From Marinobacter sp. HL-58 (GTDB taxonomy: Bacteria; Pseudomonadota; Gammaproteobacteria; Pseudomonadales; Oleiphilaceae): DNA of 64,000 bases. Location: contig NZ_LIHP01000018.1 of assembly GCF_001314605.1 (NCBI RefSeq), positions 62,001-126,000 on the forward strand, read 5' to 3'. Shown piece by piece: positions 53,703-62,924 of the stretch. A program made the translations under genes and the position numbers. The first letter of the stretch is position 1. The number at the start of each line of letters is the position of its first letter. Under the pieces are notes generated by a model that saw nothing but the letters and a program-made list of their open reading frames with translations, had not been told where the DNA came from and searched no databases.

Positions 53703-55142
53703 TTACGCAAGTCGGTCGAGCCGGGCCACCAGGCCAGGCTCCCAGTCTTCAAGGCTCATGCCCCGGGTCTGCTCCCGCAGGTCCTGCACCTGCTGCTTCG
53801 CCAGGTTTTTCATGCCGCTGTCTTTCAGTAACTGGCTGCTCATCAGCCGCCAGTAAAATCTGTCCCGGGGTTCACGGGCGGCTTCCAGACCCTGTTCCAG
53901 CAGCTGCATGGCCGGAGCCAGACCCTTCTGTTCCATAACAACCCGGGCGTCGTCATAGGCCTGTTCCCAGGCGCTGGCCCCGCCGGCAGATCCGCCTTTT
54001 GTCGGGCCACTGAGCATCCAGTCCGCCACGGCCTTGGGCAGGAAGGGTGTGCCGTCGTTGAAGGTCATGTCGGCCAGTTCCGGCAGCCGCTCCACGAAGG
54101 CTTTGACGGCGGTACGAATGGCTTCGGCACAGGCTTCGTGCCCCAGCGCCGAGGCCACCTGGGCGCTCAGCCAGTGGCCTTCCAGCCAGAACGGGCTGAC
54201 GGACAGGCTTTGCTCGATACGTTGCCACAGCGCCAGATCCGGTGATTTCGACAGGCTTTCCCGGTAGTCCGCCACTCGGTCAGCACTGACCGCTGCCAGG
54301 TCACTTTTGATGCCGTCCCGGGTCGGGGGCGTGGAGGTAATCGTTTGCCAGATCCCATAGCGGCGCATCTGATAGCCCAGAGGGTCTGCCGGGGAGGATT
54401 CGGTCAGCATGTCCGCCACTTTCAGCAGGCTCTGGCGGGTGGCCCGTTCGTTGGCCGGGTCCAGGGTGAGATTGCCGAGGCTGGCGGAAGCAGCGCTGGT
54501 GACCGGGGATGAAGACGATCCACCGCCGGCCGGCTGACTCGACGCTTCTGCCTTTTCAGGCGCCGCCGAAGGTTTTGGGGTATCGGATGGTGACGGCAGT
54601 TTTTCCACGGCCCGGCGCAGATCAATGAGACCGTCATCCGGCAGGTCGCGCGCACTTGCCTGCTCCACCAGTTTGCCAAGGAGTGTCAGGCAGAATGCGC
54701 GGCCGTCGCCGACACCGCCGTCAAAGGTCAGCGCTGACGTTTCCTTGCCGGCGCGCTGCATCATCTGGGTCATCAACATCTTGCGGGCGCGTTTGCCCTT
54801 GTCGCCCGGGTAGGGCCAGGCGTCGTCCCACCAGCTGTCCAGCACCCGGTGCAACAGGTACAGCGACAGGGCAAAACGCTCCCCGTTGCCGCCACGCTGC
54901 AGGCACAGCAACAGGAAGCCCAATACCTTGAGGTCCTTGCTGGTGTCCGACAACAGGCGCAGCGATTCGCTTTCCACCTTGCCCCATTCAACTCCGGTGT
55001 GGGCCAGCGAGCCCACTTTCATGATTTCGTTTTCCAGGTACTCCATGGTGGCGTCGTCCATCAGGTTCTTACCCGTGGAGGCTTCACCGGAAAACGTGCT
55101 CAAAACCTGTTCAACATATGGATGCTGCTCTACTGCCTGCAT
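53703..55142 (-). CDS. tssA: T6SS baseplate/sheath-cap protein TssA (VasJ type)
   Basis: A 479-residue soluble protein. The ImpA N-terminal domain is clear (about 10-130; GVEWGKVESESLRLLSDTSKDLKVLGFL, and a WWDDAWPYPGDKGKRARK stretch). A linker rich in Ser/Pro/Ala follows, then the helical VasJ C-terminal domain (about 225-470). TssA proteins position baseplate and sheath ends. The ATG at 55142 has AGGGA 6 bp upstream. It lies between the VasI gene and tssM, as in V. cholerae. Confidence 0.94.
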   Translation of the reverse strand: MQAVEQHPYVEQVLSTFSGEASTGKNLMDDATMEYLENEIMKVGSLAHTGVEWGKVESESLRLLSDTSKDLKVLGFLLLCLQRGGNGERFALSLYLLHRVLDSWWDDAWPYPGDKGKRARKMLMTQMMQRAGKETSALTFDGGVGDGRAFCLTLLGKLVEQASARDLPDDGLIDLRRAVEKLPSPSDTPKPSAAPEKAEASSQPAGGGSSSSPVTSAASASLGNLTLDPANERATRQSLLKVADMLTESSPADPLGYQMRRYGIWQTITSTPPTRDGIKSDLAAVSADRVADYRESLSKSPDLALWQRIEQSLSVSPFWLEGHWLSAQVASALGHEACAEAIRTAVKAFVERLPELADMTFNDGTPFLPKAVADWMLSGPTKGGSAGGASAWEQAYDDARVVMEQKGLAPAMQLLEQGLEAAREPRDRFYWRLMSSQLLKDSGMKNLAKQQVQDLREQTRGMSLEDWEPGLVARLDRLA

Positions 55143-55186
55143 GTCCAATCCCTGTCGTTACCAATCGTGTTTCAATGTCTCAGCGG

Positions 55187-55840
55187 CTACCAGCCACAGT
55201 CTTCCCGCAGTGGTCGCAGGGTTTCCCGGAAACCCTCAAGGTCAAACATCAGCCCGTCGATGGCGCTGCTTGATGAGGCAACGGTGACACCCGAGCCCCC
55301 GGCCACTTCCTGAACGGTGCGGATGGCGGGCAATCCCCGGCCACCGCTGATGACGAATCCGTCGTCCCTGACCCGCCAGATCTGCCGGCCCTGGCCGAAA
55401 TCAACGGTTACCCGCTCTTCCTTGAGGGCCTTGGGCAGCATCAGCGTGAGCTCGGTGATGTTGTTGTGGCACTGCACCGCCAATACCGGCCTTGGCGGTT
55501 TCACTCCCAGTGCGCTGATGGTCAGCAGATGGCCGGCCCGATCCGCGGTATCACGGTAAAGCGGGCCATCCCCGGGCTCCCGGTTCTGTTCCTGGGCGAA
55601 GGCCTGGCGCCAGCGTTCCGGCTGATTGCCACCCACGGCGTCCTTGATGGCGACGGCGACGGGGGTGCCAAACACCTCATCGAAACAGGCCAGCCGTTCC
55701 AGGCGCTGGCTCTCTTCCACACAGGCCTCGGCCGCCGCCAGTTGCTGGTTTACCTCCGCACTGGCGGCCAGGGAAAACGTCAGGCCCAGGGCGCAGAGCG
55801 CCATGGCATAGGGGCTGTTACTACGAATAAACGGGTTCAC
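55187..55840 (-). CDS. vasI: T6SS-associated VasI/TagO-like protein
   Basis: A 217-residue secreted protein with a signal peptide (about 8-29, ending AASA). A short Cys pair (EACVEESQRLERLACFDEVFG) follows, the VasI/TagO pattern. The start is GTG at 55840, overlapping the vasH stop as GTGA with AGGTGA upstream. A longer frame to 55867 would run into vasH. The family is an accessory periplasmic part of V. cholerae-type T6SS with an unclear role. Confidence 0.88.
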   Translation of the reverse strand: MNPFIRSNSPYAMALCALGLTFSLAASAEVNQQLAAAEACVEESQRLERLACFDEVFGTPVAVAIKDAVGGNQPERWRQAFAQEQNREPGDGPLYRDTADRAGHLLTISALGVKPPRPVLAVQCHNNITELTLMLPKALKEERVTVDFGQGRQIWRVRDDGFVISGGRGLPAIRTVQEVAGGSGVTVASSSSAIDGLMFDLEGFRETLRPLREDCGW

Positions 55841-57411
55841 GCTTCGGTCACCTGATATTTCAGACATTTATGGGCCAGGGTTCGCTTGGGCAGCCCCAGA
55901 CTCTCGGCAGCCTGGGCACGGTTGCCGCCATACTGACGCAACCGCTCACGGATGATGGCGGCTTCGAAAGCCTGGGCGGCCGCCCGCAGGTCGTCCACTT
56001 CATCCGCCTGGGGGACTCCCGGAACGACGCCTGCCTGGAAGTCGGCGGCGTAGCAGTTTTCCTGGCTGGGGAAGAGCTCGTCGATGCGCAACACTTCCGG
56101 CTGGATATCGTCGCCCACCGGAGTCTGCAGGCAGGCAAACTCGACAATGTTCCGCAGTTCCCGGGCGTTGCCGGGAAAGCTGTAGTCCGCCAGCATGCCC
56201 AGGGCGTGGCTGCTGATGCCCATGGGGCCAGCGCCTTCCCGGGCGGTGTACTCGCGGATAAAGTGCCGGCACAGGGGTTCCAGGTCTTCCGGGCGCTCCC
56301 GCAGGGGCTTGACCCGCAAGGGGAACTGGCTGAGCCGGTAGAACAGGTCCCGGCGGAAACGGCCGTCCTCGATGCACTCGCTCAGCGGCTGATGGGTCGC
56401 CGCCACCAGGCGGAAATCGGAGTGCTGTTCCTGCTGCGCTCCCAAAGGCCGGAAGCGTCGGCTCTCCAGCACCCGTAACAGTTTGGACTGCAGGGCCATG
56501 GGCATGTCACCGATTTCGTCCAGGAACAGGGTGCCGCCATTGGCCTGGGCCAGCAGCCCGTCCTTGGCCCGGTCAGCGCCGGAAAAGGCGCCTTTGGTGT
56601 GGCCGAAAAGTTCGCTTTCCAGCAGTGAGTCGGGAATGGCCGCGCAGTTGACCACGACAAAGGGCCCTTCGGCCCGGTCCGAGAAGCGGTGGATGCCCTG
56701 GGCCACCAGGTCCTTGCCGCAACCGGTTTCGCCCTGCACCAGTACCGACAGCTGGCTGCCGGCGGCGCGGATGATCTGGGCGCGCAGTTCGGTCATCGCC
56801 GCCGAGTTGCCTACCAGGGTGTCGGCCAGTTGCTCGCAACGCTGGCGCACGGTTTCGGCATCGTGGAGGTGGTCCAGGGAGCGCTTGAGCATGCGCCGCT
56901 GCCAGACCTGGTCGCTGGTTTTGAGCTGGCTGACCCATTGATGGGACAACAGGGTCAGCAGGCCCCGGTACAGAGGCTGGGCGGTGATGCCCTCCCACTC
57001 GGGTTCTTCGTTGCAGAGCACCAGGATGCCGAGGGTGCGGCCGTCTTCGCCCTTGATGGGTTCGAGCCAGAATGACCGGGGGCGGTTGCTGGCTTCGACA
57101 AGGGCCTGGAAGCCTTCGTGGTCGAGGCGGTAGCTGGCAGCGCGGGACAGTTCCCGGGCTTTGCCCTGTTGCAGCAGGTGAGCAAAGGGATGACTGAAGT
57201 CGCCGCAATCGAATTCGCCCTGCTCGCCCAGTGCGGCACAGTGGAGTGTCCGGCCGCTGAGGTCGAGTTCCAGTGTCCAGCAGCGGGTGAGGCCGAAGGT
57301 GTTTTGCAGTTGCCGTGAGGCGACTTTCAGCAAGTCTGGCAGGTTGTCCTGCCGGAGTAGCTCAACTGCCAGGTCTATGCCGGTGTGCAACTCCATTTGC
57401 ATCCGTCCCAT
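55837..57411 (-). CDS. vasH: Sigma-54 activator VasH
   Basis: A 524-residue transcription activator: GAF-like sensory domain (about 20-170), AAA+ domain with Walker A GETGCGKD, sigma-54 contact loop GAFSGA (one change from GAFTGA), Walker B GGTLFLDEIGD, and a Fis-type helix-turn-helix at the C-terminus (NRAQAAESLGLPKRTLAHK). It should activate T6SS promoters that use sigma-54, such as those of hcp and vgrG. The ATG at 57411 has AGGGA 9 bp upstream; the frame extends to 57516 only through an inverted repeat element. Confidence 0.94.
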   Translation of the reverse strand: MGRMQMELHTGIDLAVELLRQDNLPDLLKVASRQLQNTFGLTRCWTLELDLSGRTLHCAALGEQGEFDCGDFSHPFAHLLQQGKARELSRAASYRLDHEGFQALVEASNRPRSFWLEPIKGEDGRTLGILVLCNEEPEWEGITAQPLYRGLLTLLSHQWVSQLKTSDQVWQRRMLKRSLDHLHDAETVRQRCEQLADTLVGNSAAMTELRAQIIRAAGSQLSVLVQGETGCGKDLVAQGIHRFSDRAEGPFVVVNCAAIPDSLLESELFGHTKGAFSGADRAKDGLLAQANGGTLFLDEIGDMPMALQSKLLRVLESRRFRPLGAQQEQHSDFRLVAATHQPLSECIEDGRFRRDLFYRLSQFPLRVKPLRERPEDLEPLCRHFIREYTAREGAGPMGISSHALGMLADYSFPGNARELRNIVEFACLQTPVGDDIQPEVLRIDELFPSQENCYAADFQAGVVPGVPQADEVDDLRAAAQAFEAAIIRERLRQYGGNRAQAAESLGLPKRTLAHKCLKYQVTEA

Positions 57412-57449
57412 TCTTTCAGTTCCCTGTAGTCGTTGTTCGCCGACCGCGT

Positions 57450-57553
57450 ACCCTGTGGTTCGGCTTTCCAGAACACGCTGTGAATACATCCCTGTACGCT
57501 CCGCTCCGCCATCCATGGCTCCGCAGGGTATCTGGAAAGCCGAACCACAGGGT
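57450..57553. repeat. 104-bp element bounded by perfect 23-bp inverted repeats
   Basis: The 23 bases at 57450-57472 (beginning ACCCTGTGGTTCGG) are the exact reverse complement of 57531-57553 (ending CGAACCACAGGGT). They enclose 58 bp. Both outer and inner neighbours mismatch, so the arms are sharply bounded. There is no coding capacity and no target duplication that I can see. This looks like an interspersed palindromic or MITE-like element in the tssH-vasH gap. Confidence 0.75.
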
Positions 57554-57572
57554 CCGCTACTTTCGCGTTGCC

Positions 57573-60215
57573 TTAGGCAACAACCCCGGTGAATTTGTTG
57601 TCTTCGACTCCAAGAGTCACTTTTGTGACGGGTTCTCTGCTTGCCAACTTTTCCAGCAAAGCCAGTGAGACTGGCGGCAACAGTTCGCCCTCAATGATCG
57701 ACTCCAGCATCCGTGCACCGTTTTCACTTCGGGTGGCGCGGCTGCGGATGGCTTCTACCAGGCCGTCTTCCAGTTGCACTTCGGTGTGGTAACGGTCGCC
57801 GATCTGGGTGGCCAGGCAGTCGAGTTTGTCTGCAACGATGCGGTTGAGGGTTTCCTCGCCCAACGGAAGATAGGGAACAACTTCCATACGGGCCAGCAAT
57901 GCCGGTTTGAAGAAGTCGGCCAGTTCCGGGTAGAGGGCTTCTTCGATCTTCTCCGGCTCGTCTGCGTGTTTGACGATGGTCTGGTAGCCCAGGTTGGAGG
58001 TGAGGAAGAAGACGACGTTTTTGCAGTCGATCAGCCGGCCTTCGCCGTCCGCCAGTTCGCCTTTGTCGAAGGCCTGGTAGAACAGGTTGAGGACTTCCGG
58101 GTGGGCTTTTTCGACTTCGTCGAGCAGAACAACCGAGTATGGCTTCTGGCGGATGGCTTCGGTGAGGATGCCACCTTCGCCGAAACCCACGTACCCCGGG
58201 GGTGAGCCGATCAGGCGGGAGACGGTGTGTTTCTCCTGGTACTCTGACATGTTGATGGTGGTGAGGAACTGGCGGCCGCCGTAGAGCAGTTCAGCCAGTT
58301 GCACCACGGTTTCGGTTTTACCCACGCCGCTGGGGCCGGCCAGCAGGAAGGCGCCCATGGGGCGGCCGGGGCGGCGCAGGTCGGCGCGGGCGGTGAGCAG
58401 GTGCTGGTGCAACGCGCCGATGGCGGTGTCCTGGCCCTTGATGTGGGACTGCAGGTACTCCGGCAGGCGGGTGATTTTCTCCAGCTCGTCAGCGGTCATG
58501 CGGTTGACGGGGATACCGGTCCAGTCGGCGATGACTTCGGCCACCTGGCGGGCGTCCACGCGGGCGTGGACCAGGGGCTCGTCGGCCTGGAGTTCCGCCA
58601 GTTCCTGCTCGATGGCGGCGGCTTCGCTTTTCAGGTCCGGGCGTTCTTCGTCGGTTTCCGGGGTGGCGTCTTGCGCCGATACTTCCGGATCCGAGCCTTC
58701 ACTGTCTTCGCTCAGCAGTTGCTCGCGAATGGCCACCAGGCGTGCCACCAGTTCGCGCTGGTCGTTCCAGCGCTGTTCCAGCTCCTCCGCTTCCACACGC
58801 AGGGCTTCCAGGCGCTTCACCAGTTCACTCTCGCGCTGATGATCAATGTCCTGTCCCAGGGTCTGTTCCCTGGTCATCAGGTCCTGCTCCATGCCCAACT
58901 GGTGCAGCTCGCTGCGCACGTGGCTGAGGCGGCGTGGCGGGGTGCTGAGGTTTAGACTGACCCGGGCGCAGGCGGTGTCGAGCACGTCGATGGCCTTATC
59001 CGGAAGCTGGCGGCCGGCCAGGTAACGGGCGGACATCTCGGAGGCGGCTTTCAGGGCGGTGTCGGCGATCAGTACCTGGTGAGCCTTTTCGTAGACGGTG
59101 CGCAGGCCACGGAGGATGTGAACCGCCTGGGCCGGTGTCGGCTCATCCAGCGCCACGGGCTGGAAGCGACGGCTCAGGGCCGGGTCTTTCTCGAAGTATT
59201 TCTTGTACTCGCGCCAGGTGGTGGCGGCGATGGTGCGCAGCTCGCCACGGGCCAGGGCCGGCTTGAGCAGGTTGGCAGCGTCGGAGCCGCCTTCGCTGTT
59301 GCCGGCGCCGATGAGGGTGTGAGCTTCATCGATAAACAGGATGATCGGGGTGGCGGAGCTTTTTACCGCTTCGATCACGCCTTTCAGGCGCTTCTCGAAT
59401 TCACCCTTTACCGATGCGCCGGCCTGCAGGGCACCCATATCCAGGGTCCACAGCTCCACGCCAGTCAGCCGCTCGGGCACATCGCCATTAACGATGCGCA
59501 GGGCCAGGCCCTCAACCACGGCGCTCTTACCAACACCGGCATCGCCCACCACGATGGGGTTGTTCTTGCGGCGACGGCAGAGGATGTCGATCATCTGGTC
59601 GATTTCGGTGTCGCGGCACACCACCGGGTCCAGCTTCTTGTCCCGGGCCAGTTTGGTGAAGTCGGTGGCATAGCGCTTGAGCGGGTCCATATCCACCTGG
59701 GCCTGGTTGGCGGCACTGGGACCGTCTTCGGCGCGGGGTTGCTCAACCGATCCCCGGGTCATGGCGTCGAACTGGCGGCGCAGCTGTTCCCGGTTGATGT
59801 CTTTCAGTCGCTGGCTGACCTGGGGCATCAGGTAGCGGTCTGCGTTCATCAGCAGCGCCAGCATAATGGCGCCGGAACGCAGCTCGGTGTGGCCCAGTTC
59901 GGTGGAGGCAATCAGCCAGGCATCCTGCAGCAGTTCGATCAGCAGCGGCGAGAACGACGGGTACGGCTCCGCGGACTGGGGCTCACCGTTGAGGCCGTCG
60001 CCGACTACCGGTTGCAGTGTGTGATGCTCAATACCAGTGCTTTCCAGGATCTGGCGCACATCGGTGAACGGTGTTTCCAGCAGCTTGAACAGCAGGTGGG
60101 CCGGGGTGATTTCCGCACCCTGGCGGCTGATACACAGGGCCGCAGAGGATTCCATCCCCTGGCGGCAAATCTCGTTAAGGCGCCCTATCAGCGCCGGCAG
60201 TTCTACCCGAATCAC
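57573..60215 (-). CDS. tssH: T6SS sheath-recycling ATPase TssH (ClpV)
   Basis: An 880-residue Clp/Hsp100 ATPase. The Clp N-domain (about 5-150) is followed by AAA-1 ([10 protein letters not shown]), a coiled-coil middle domain (about 400-520, Glu-rich) and AAA-2 ([11 protein letters not shown]). It disassembles the contracted TssBC sheath. The start is GTG at 60215 with AAGGAG 6 bp upstream. It follows tssL closely (10 bp). The stop codon lies inside a short GTTGCC-TTA-GGCAAC palindrome. Confidence 0.97.
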   Translation of the reverse strand: MIRVELPALIGRLNEICRQGMESSAALCISRQGAEITPAHLLFKLLETPFTDVRQILESTGIEHHTLQPVVGDGLNGEPQSAEPYPSFSPLLIELLQDAWLIASTELGHTELRSGAIMLALLMNADRYLMPQVSQRLKDINREQLRRQFDAMTRGSVEQPRAEDGPSAANQAQVDMDPLKRYATDFTKLARDKKLDPVVCRDTEIDQMIDILCRRRKNNPIVVGDAGVGKSAVVEGLALRIVNGDVPERLTGVELWTLDMGALQAGASVKGEFEKRLKGVIEAVKSSATPIILFIDEAHTLIGAGNSEGGSDAANLLKPALARGELRTIAATTWREYKKYFEKDPALSRRFQPVALDEPTPAQAVHILRGLRTVYEKAHQVLIADTALKAASEMSARYLAGRQLPDKAIDVLDTACARVSLNLSTPPRRLSHVRSELHQLGMEQDLMTREQTLGQDIDHQRESELVKRLEALRVEAEELEQRWNDQRELVARLVAIREQLLSEDSEGSDPEVSAQDATPETDEERPDLKSEAAAIEQELAELQADEPLVHARVDARQVAEVIADWTGIPVNRMTADELEKITRLPEYLQSHIKGQDTAIGALHQHLLTARADLRRPGRPMGAFLLAGPSGVGKTETVVQLAELLYGGRQFLTTINMSEYQEKHTVSRLIGSPPGYVGFGEGGILTEAIRQKPYSVVLLDEVEKAHPEVLNLFYQAFDKGELADGEGRLIDCKNVVFFLTSNLGYQTIVKHADEPEKIEEALYPELADFFKPALLARMEVVPYLPLGEETLNRIVADKLDCLATQIGDRYHTEVQLEDGLVEAIRSRATRSENGARMLESIIEGELLPPVSLALLEKLASREPVTKVTLGVEDNKFTGVVA

Positions 60216-60225
60216 AGTGATCTCC

Positions 60226-61053
60226 TTATTTCGGGAGTTGTTCCAATACGCTGAGCACATCCCTGATGCGTTCGTTCAGCGCCATGTTGTAAAGCGTGAA
60301 TACCCCGGCCATGGCCGCCACAAACAGTCCGCCAATGCCCCACATGGGCAGGCCGGTTCGCAGCCGGTTGCGGGCGGCGGTAACGTTGTCCAGCGGGCTG
60401 GTCAGCGGTTGCGGTTCCTCGTCGCGACGCAGCCCGCGAATCTGTTCATACAGCCCGCGGATAATCTGCTCGTATTCGTCCCGGCCGTTGGTCATTACCT
60501 TGTAGCGGCCCTCGAATCCCAGGCACAGGCACAGGTAGATGAACTCCAGCATGTCTCGGTACCGCTCAGGCTCCTGCTCCATGCGGGCGGTGATCGCGAA
60601 CACCTTCTCGCCACCCCAGGTTTCGTTGTGGAAGCGGGACAGCAGCGAATGCTGTGACCACACGCTGTGGGCGCCCCAGTCGGTCCCAAGCACAGCCTCG
60701 TCAATAAAGGCGCAAAGCACGTAACGATAGGCCACCACGGTGGGTCGTTCGTAGCCCTGCTCCACCAGTTCCCGGTCGATGGCGGCCACTTCGTCCACCA
60801 CCTGCTGGTACAGGTTCTCCACGCCGTGGAAATCCGCCAGCCTGCGCACCCGGATAACCAGCCCCAGCAGGGGCGTGGCGGCGTCGATCAGCCGGTTATC
60901 CTCCAGGCCCCGCAGCTGGAACTGGTCGTTGCCGAAGCCCTGGTCGCCCGCGCGACCCTCGGGGTTACTGCCCCCGAACATCAGGTCATTGAACGCACTG
61001 CCACCTGCTTCCGTGTTGCCGTTGGGTGAATCCATCACCGGTGCATCTGCCAT
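60226..61053 (-). CDS. tssL: T6SS membrane-complex protein TssL (DotU/VasF)
   Basis: A 275-residue inner-membrane protein with a cytoplasmic DotU domain (about 50-235; YRYVLCAFIDEAVLGTDWG, FIYLCLCLGFEGRY) and one C-terminal membrane helix (WGIGGLFVAAMAGVFTLYNMA). It binds TssM and TssK. The C-terminal peptidoglycan-binding extension found in some TssL is absent. It lies 3 bp after tssK. Confidence 0.95.
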   Translation of the reverse strand: MADAPVMDSPNGNTEAGGSAFNDLMFGGSNPEGRAGDQGFGNDQFQLRGLEDNRLIDAATPLLGLVIRVRRLADFHGVENLYQQVVDEVAAIDRELVEQGYERPTVVAYRYVLCAFIDEAVLGTDWGAHSVWSQHSLLSRFHNETWGGEKVFAITARMEQEPERYRDMLEFIYLCLCLGFEGRYKVMTNGRDEYEQIIRGLYEQIRGLRRDEEPQPLTSPLDNVTAARNRLRTGLPMWGIGGLFVAAMAGVFTLYNMALNERIRDVLSVLEQLPK

Positions 61054-61056
61054 GAT

Positions 61057-62391
61057 CTAGCTCCTGATTGCCCAGAACTGCATTTCCATACCGGGGAAAC
61101 TGCCGGCCACGTGGAACGCAAAGCCGCTGGCGTTGTCGAGCATCTGCCAGGCCTGGCTCTGGTCGTCCAGCCGGAAGTACACAAACCCGGCGTGATATGG
61201 CAACTGGCGGGGCGCCACCGGCAGGGCCGACAGCGGAATCCCCGGCAGTTGCAGACTGATGAGATCGCGAATTTTCTCCACCGACGCCACCTTGCACTGC
61301 TGGGTGAACTGCTTGCGCAGGTCGTCCAGCGGCATATCCGCTTTCACCGCCAGGATGAACTCGGCCTGGCCGATGAGCTGGACATCCTGGATCGGCGCCA
61401 CCGTGAGGCCGTATTGGCGCTGCTGCAACTGGATAGCCAGTGCCCGCGGTTCCAGTACCGTGCTGAGTGACTGCCTCAGCACCTGCATCAGCGGTGTAAA
61501 CGAGTCCTCTGGCAGGTCGTGGTCATAGGCGGTGTACTCCTGGGGCAGCCGGCCTTCATCGGTGAAGGTCACCAGCTCACCGCACAGCTCCAGCAGCGCC
61601 TCGTAGAGACGTTCCGGGTGCAGCTGCCGCAGCCGCGCCAGGTGCAGGAATCGCGGATGGGCGCGGTTAAGCATCTGTAGCAACATGAAGTCCGCCACAT
61701 CCGCCACACCGCCCTGCCCGGGGGCGCCGACTCGCTCGGCGATGTTCTTGGCCCGTTCCCGCATCAGCCCGGCCATTTCCCCCACAAACCGCTGCAACCG
61801 GGGCGCTGCCCGCACGCTGAGCATGGTGGGGATGAAGTTCGGGTCCATCACCAGGCTGCCATCCGGGCGCTTCTCCAGAATCCGGCCGATGGCCAGGGCC
61901 GCATAGGCACTGCGATCGTCCCGCTCCAGCATCAGCTTCGGGGCCACACGGGCCACATCGATGGTGTGGGAATCGCCGTCAATGGAATGCAGGTCGCGGA
62001 TTTCCTCGCTCTGGGCACGGAAACGGCCGGCGATGGCGGCTTCCGGCCACTCCACTTCCGCCAGGCTTTCACTGCCCAGGGGCAGGGCCAGGTACACCAC
62101 CTGGTTGGCCACGGAGGCGTCGGTGATTTCCAGGGGCTCCGGCATTACGTCATCCTGGGGCAGGCAGAAACGGGTGCCATCCGGGAACAGGCCGGTGGCC
62201 CGCACCAGGCCGACGCGGCCAAAGCTCAGGTACTCCGCATTGAGCTCCAGGTCACTGAAACCGTAGAGGTAATCAGAAACCGCCAGGGCCCGCTCGTTGA
62301 TCTGGTTTTCCAGGTATCTTTGCTGCTGCTGGAAGTGCTGGGGCTTGATGAACAGCCCATCACTCCAGACGACTCGATTGGTTGCAGGCAT
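61057..62391 (-). CDS. tssK: T6SS baseplate protein TssK (VasE)
   Basis: A 444-residue soluble protein with the TssK opening VVWSDGLFIKPQHFQQQQRYLE. The stretch FVYFRLDDQSQAWQMLDNA and the ending GMEMQFWAIRS are also typical. TssK links the baseplate to the membrane complex. Its ATG overlaps the tssJ stop (TGATG). Confidence 0.97.
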   Translation of the reverse strand: MPATNRVVWSDGLFIKPQHFQQQQRYLENQINERALAVSDYLYGFSDLELNAEYLSFGRVGLVRATGLFPDGTRFCLPQDDVMPEPLEITDASVANQVVYLALPLGSESLAEVEWPEAAIAGRFRAQSEEIRDLHSIDGDSHTIDVARVAPKLMLERDDRSAYAALAIGRILEKRPDGSLVMDPNFIPTMLSVRAAPRLQRFVGEMAGLMRERAKNIAERVGAPGQGGVADVADFMLLQMLNRAHPRFLHLARLRQLHPERLYEALLELCGELVTFTDEGRLPQEYTAYDHDLPEDSFTPLMQVLRQSLSTVLEPRALAIQLQQRQYGLTVAPIQDVQLIGQAEFILAVKADMPLDDLRKQFTQQCKVASVEKIRDLISLQLPGIPLSALPVAPRQLPYHAGFVYFRLDDQSQAWQMLDNASGFAFHVAGSFPGMEMQFWAIRS

Positions 62392-62924
62392 CAGGTATCG
62401 TCCGACCTTCTGAGTTTGACTTCACGCTCGCGCAGGTTGACCAGCAAGTGGTAACGACCGCCCACCGGGTCCACCTTCACCACCTTCTTCCACTGGGACA
62501 TGTTCGGGTAGGCGTAGAAGGCAATCACACCGATAAAACGGGTGTCTTCGTCGATATCGAATGGCTCGATGAATTTGAACTGCCCCGGCACCAGGGTGTA
62601 ATCACTGTGGTCGATGTAGTTGCGGCCCAGTGAGGGCTCCAACTCACCCAGCAGTTGGTCAAAGTCCGCCGCCATCAGCCGCGAACTGTCGCGCATCTCG
62701 ATGATCTGGAACGCGATGGGCGTAGGCGCCAGGGATTCGTTGGGATTCACATCCGGTTCCGCCAGCATGGTGAGGTCCACCCGGCTGGGCAGGTCCTCGG
62801 CGTGGCCCACGGGGATGTCCGGATCCCACATCACCTTGGCGGTTTTGGTAACGGCGTTATAGGGGGTGCTACACCCCACCAAAACGAGAATGGCGACCAG
62901 CAAACTCCATTTGCAGTACTTCAC
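62391..62924 (-). CDS. tssJ: T6SS outer-membrane lipoprotein TssJ (VasD)
   Basis: A 177-residue lipoprotein with a signal peptide and lipobox (LVLVGCST). The C2-like beta domain is visible (SLAPTPIAFQIIEMRDSSRLM, FDIDEDTRFIGVIAFYA). It anchors TssM to the outer membrane. The start is GTG, overlapping the stop of the FHA gene as GTGA. Confidence 0.95.
   Translation of the reverse strand: MKYCKWSLLVAILVLVGCSTPYNAVTKTAKVMWDPDIPVGHAEDLPSRVDLTMLAEPDVNPNESLAPTPIAFQIIEMRDSSRLMAADFDQLLGELEPSLGRNYIDHSDYTLVPGQFKFIEPFDIDEDTRFIGVIAFYAYPNMSQWKKVVKVDPVGGRYHLLVNLREREVKLRRSDDT

Noticed and set aside
57412..57516. N-terminal extension of VasH to 57516
   Set aside because: The extra 35 codons run through one arm of an inverted repeat. 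The ATG at 57411 has a good ribosome site, and homologous activators begin near there.
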